Notes under the pieces: generated by a model
Told to the model about the DNA's origin: nothing
Databases searched by the model: none
What the model saw: the letters and a program-made list of their open reading frames with translations, nothing else
Origin: JAAURB01 sp049649525
GTDB lineage: Bacteria > Cyanobacteriota > Cyanobacteriia > Cyanobacteriales > Microcoleaceae
Reading direction: 5' to 3'
NCBI GenBank assembly: GCA_049649525.1
Contig: JBARZE010000068.1
Coordinates: 89,919 to 153,918, forward strand
Length of the DNA stretch: 64,000 nucleotides
Translations under genes and position numbers: made by a program
Part shown: piece by piece, positions 63,851 through 64,000 of the stretch
Layout: every line of letters begins with the position of its first letter
Numbering within the stretch: the first letter of the stretch is position 1

Positions 63851-64000
63851 CAGAGTAAACCACTTGATTAATAAACTCTTCCAAGTAGCGAACAGGAGAA
63901 ATATCATGATAAAGTAAATGCTTAGACTTCAAGATTTTCTGCTGCAAAGCACGGCGATAAATATGATTTGTTGCCAAACGCACAGCCAACTGAATATAAG
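63819..64000 (-). CDS. 3' end of a SPINDLY-like O-linked glycosyltransferase, truncated by the window
   Basis: The minus-strand frame from the right edge to TAG 63819 gives 59 residues, starting YIQLAVRLATNHIYRRALQQ and including HDISPVRYLEEFI. This fits the extreme C-terminus of SPINDLY/OGT-type TPR glycosyltransferases (pattern YV-LAVRLA...YR...L...I...LY-D). It overlaps the hydrolase gene tail-to-tail by 32 bases. The short fragment allows only a tentative call. Confidence 0.5.
   Translation of the reverse strand, partial: YIQLAVRLATNHIYRRALQQKILKSKHLLYHDISPVRYLEEFINQVVYSAINKRAETVS

Overview
The window comes from a cyanobacterium, most likely a filamentous Oscillatoriales-type genome (Planktothrix, Oscillatoria, Lyngbya or Arthrospira relatives). 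The evidence is GCGATCGC (HIP1) octamers scattered through coding sequence, an SLH/OprB-type porin, a DUF1830 protein, a DUF3685 (Ycf55-like) protein, giant multidomain kinases and cyclases, and the rimP-nusA-ylxR-infB order. The sequence is AT-rich between genes. The genus is an inference.

Layout. 1-10.6 kb: a truncated M20 amidase, an SLH porin, a 1345-residue Cache-PAS-histidine kinase-receiver-nucleotide cyclase, a HAD hydrolase, a PIN/TRAM protein and HemW. 11-18.7 kb: DUF1830, YbjN, a GT2-GtrA glycosyltransferase, a Fur-family regulator, a membrane-anchored repeat protein and a receiver-DUF3685 protein. 18.8-20.4 kb is decayed DNA: an IS1-type transposase remnant next to a 5'-truncated histidine kinase pseudogene related to the gene that follows. 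20.4-28.5 kb is a signalling locus: an 1877-residue Ser/Thr kinase-ATPase-GAF-histidine kinase, a receiver protein broken by a one-base frameshift, and a receiver-PAS-nucleotide cyclase. 28.6-30.7 kb holds a C5 DNA methyltransferase followed by a probable restriction gene interrupted by two TAG codons.

31.2-40 kb is a minus-strand polysaccharide cluster: a Wzx-like flippase, a Wzy/ligase-like membrane protein, two sulfotransferases, a 2OG-Fe(II) oxygenase, a membrane-anchored clan GH-A-like hydrolase and a GT2. It suggests assembly and sulfation of an exported polysaccharide. Upstream lies a poorly preserved possible sulfotransferase remnant. 41-53.5 kb: stress and membrane genes (GlsB/YeaQ, PLD, CsbD, MATE, AI-2E), a DRTGG/phosphotransacetylase-family protein, a probable EbsA-like pilus protein, a GT2-DUF6473 pair, and two large proteins of unknown function. 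53.8-59.4 kb: rimP, nusA, ylxR and infB. 59.5-64 kb: argC, a GT2-TPR protein, a fasciclin protein, an alpha/beta hydrolase and the 3' end of a SPINDLY-like glycosyltransferase.

Most notable points: the two class III cyclases carry different purine-selecting residues (Glu/Gly versus Lys/Thr), predicting cGMP for one and cAMP for the other; the restriction gene appears inactivated while its methylase is intact; the response-regulator frameshift sits between a kinase and a cyclase; and one GAGACGTT/AACGTCTC hairpin recurs at three gene ends. No rRNA, tRNA or CRISPR array was seen.
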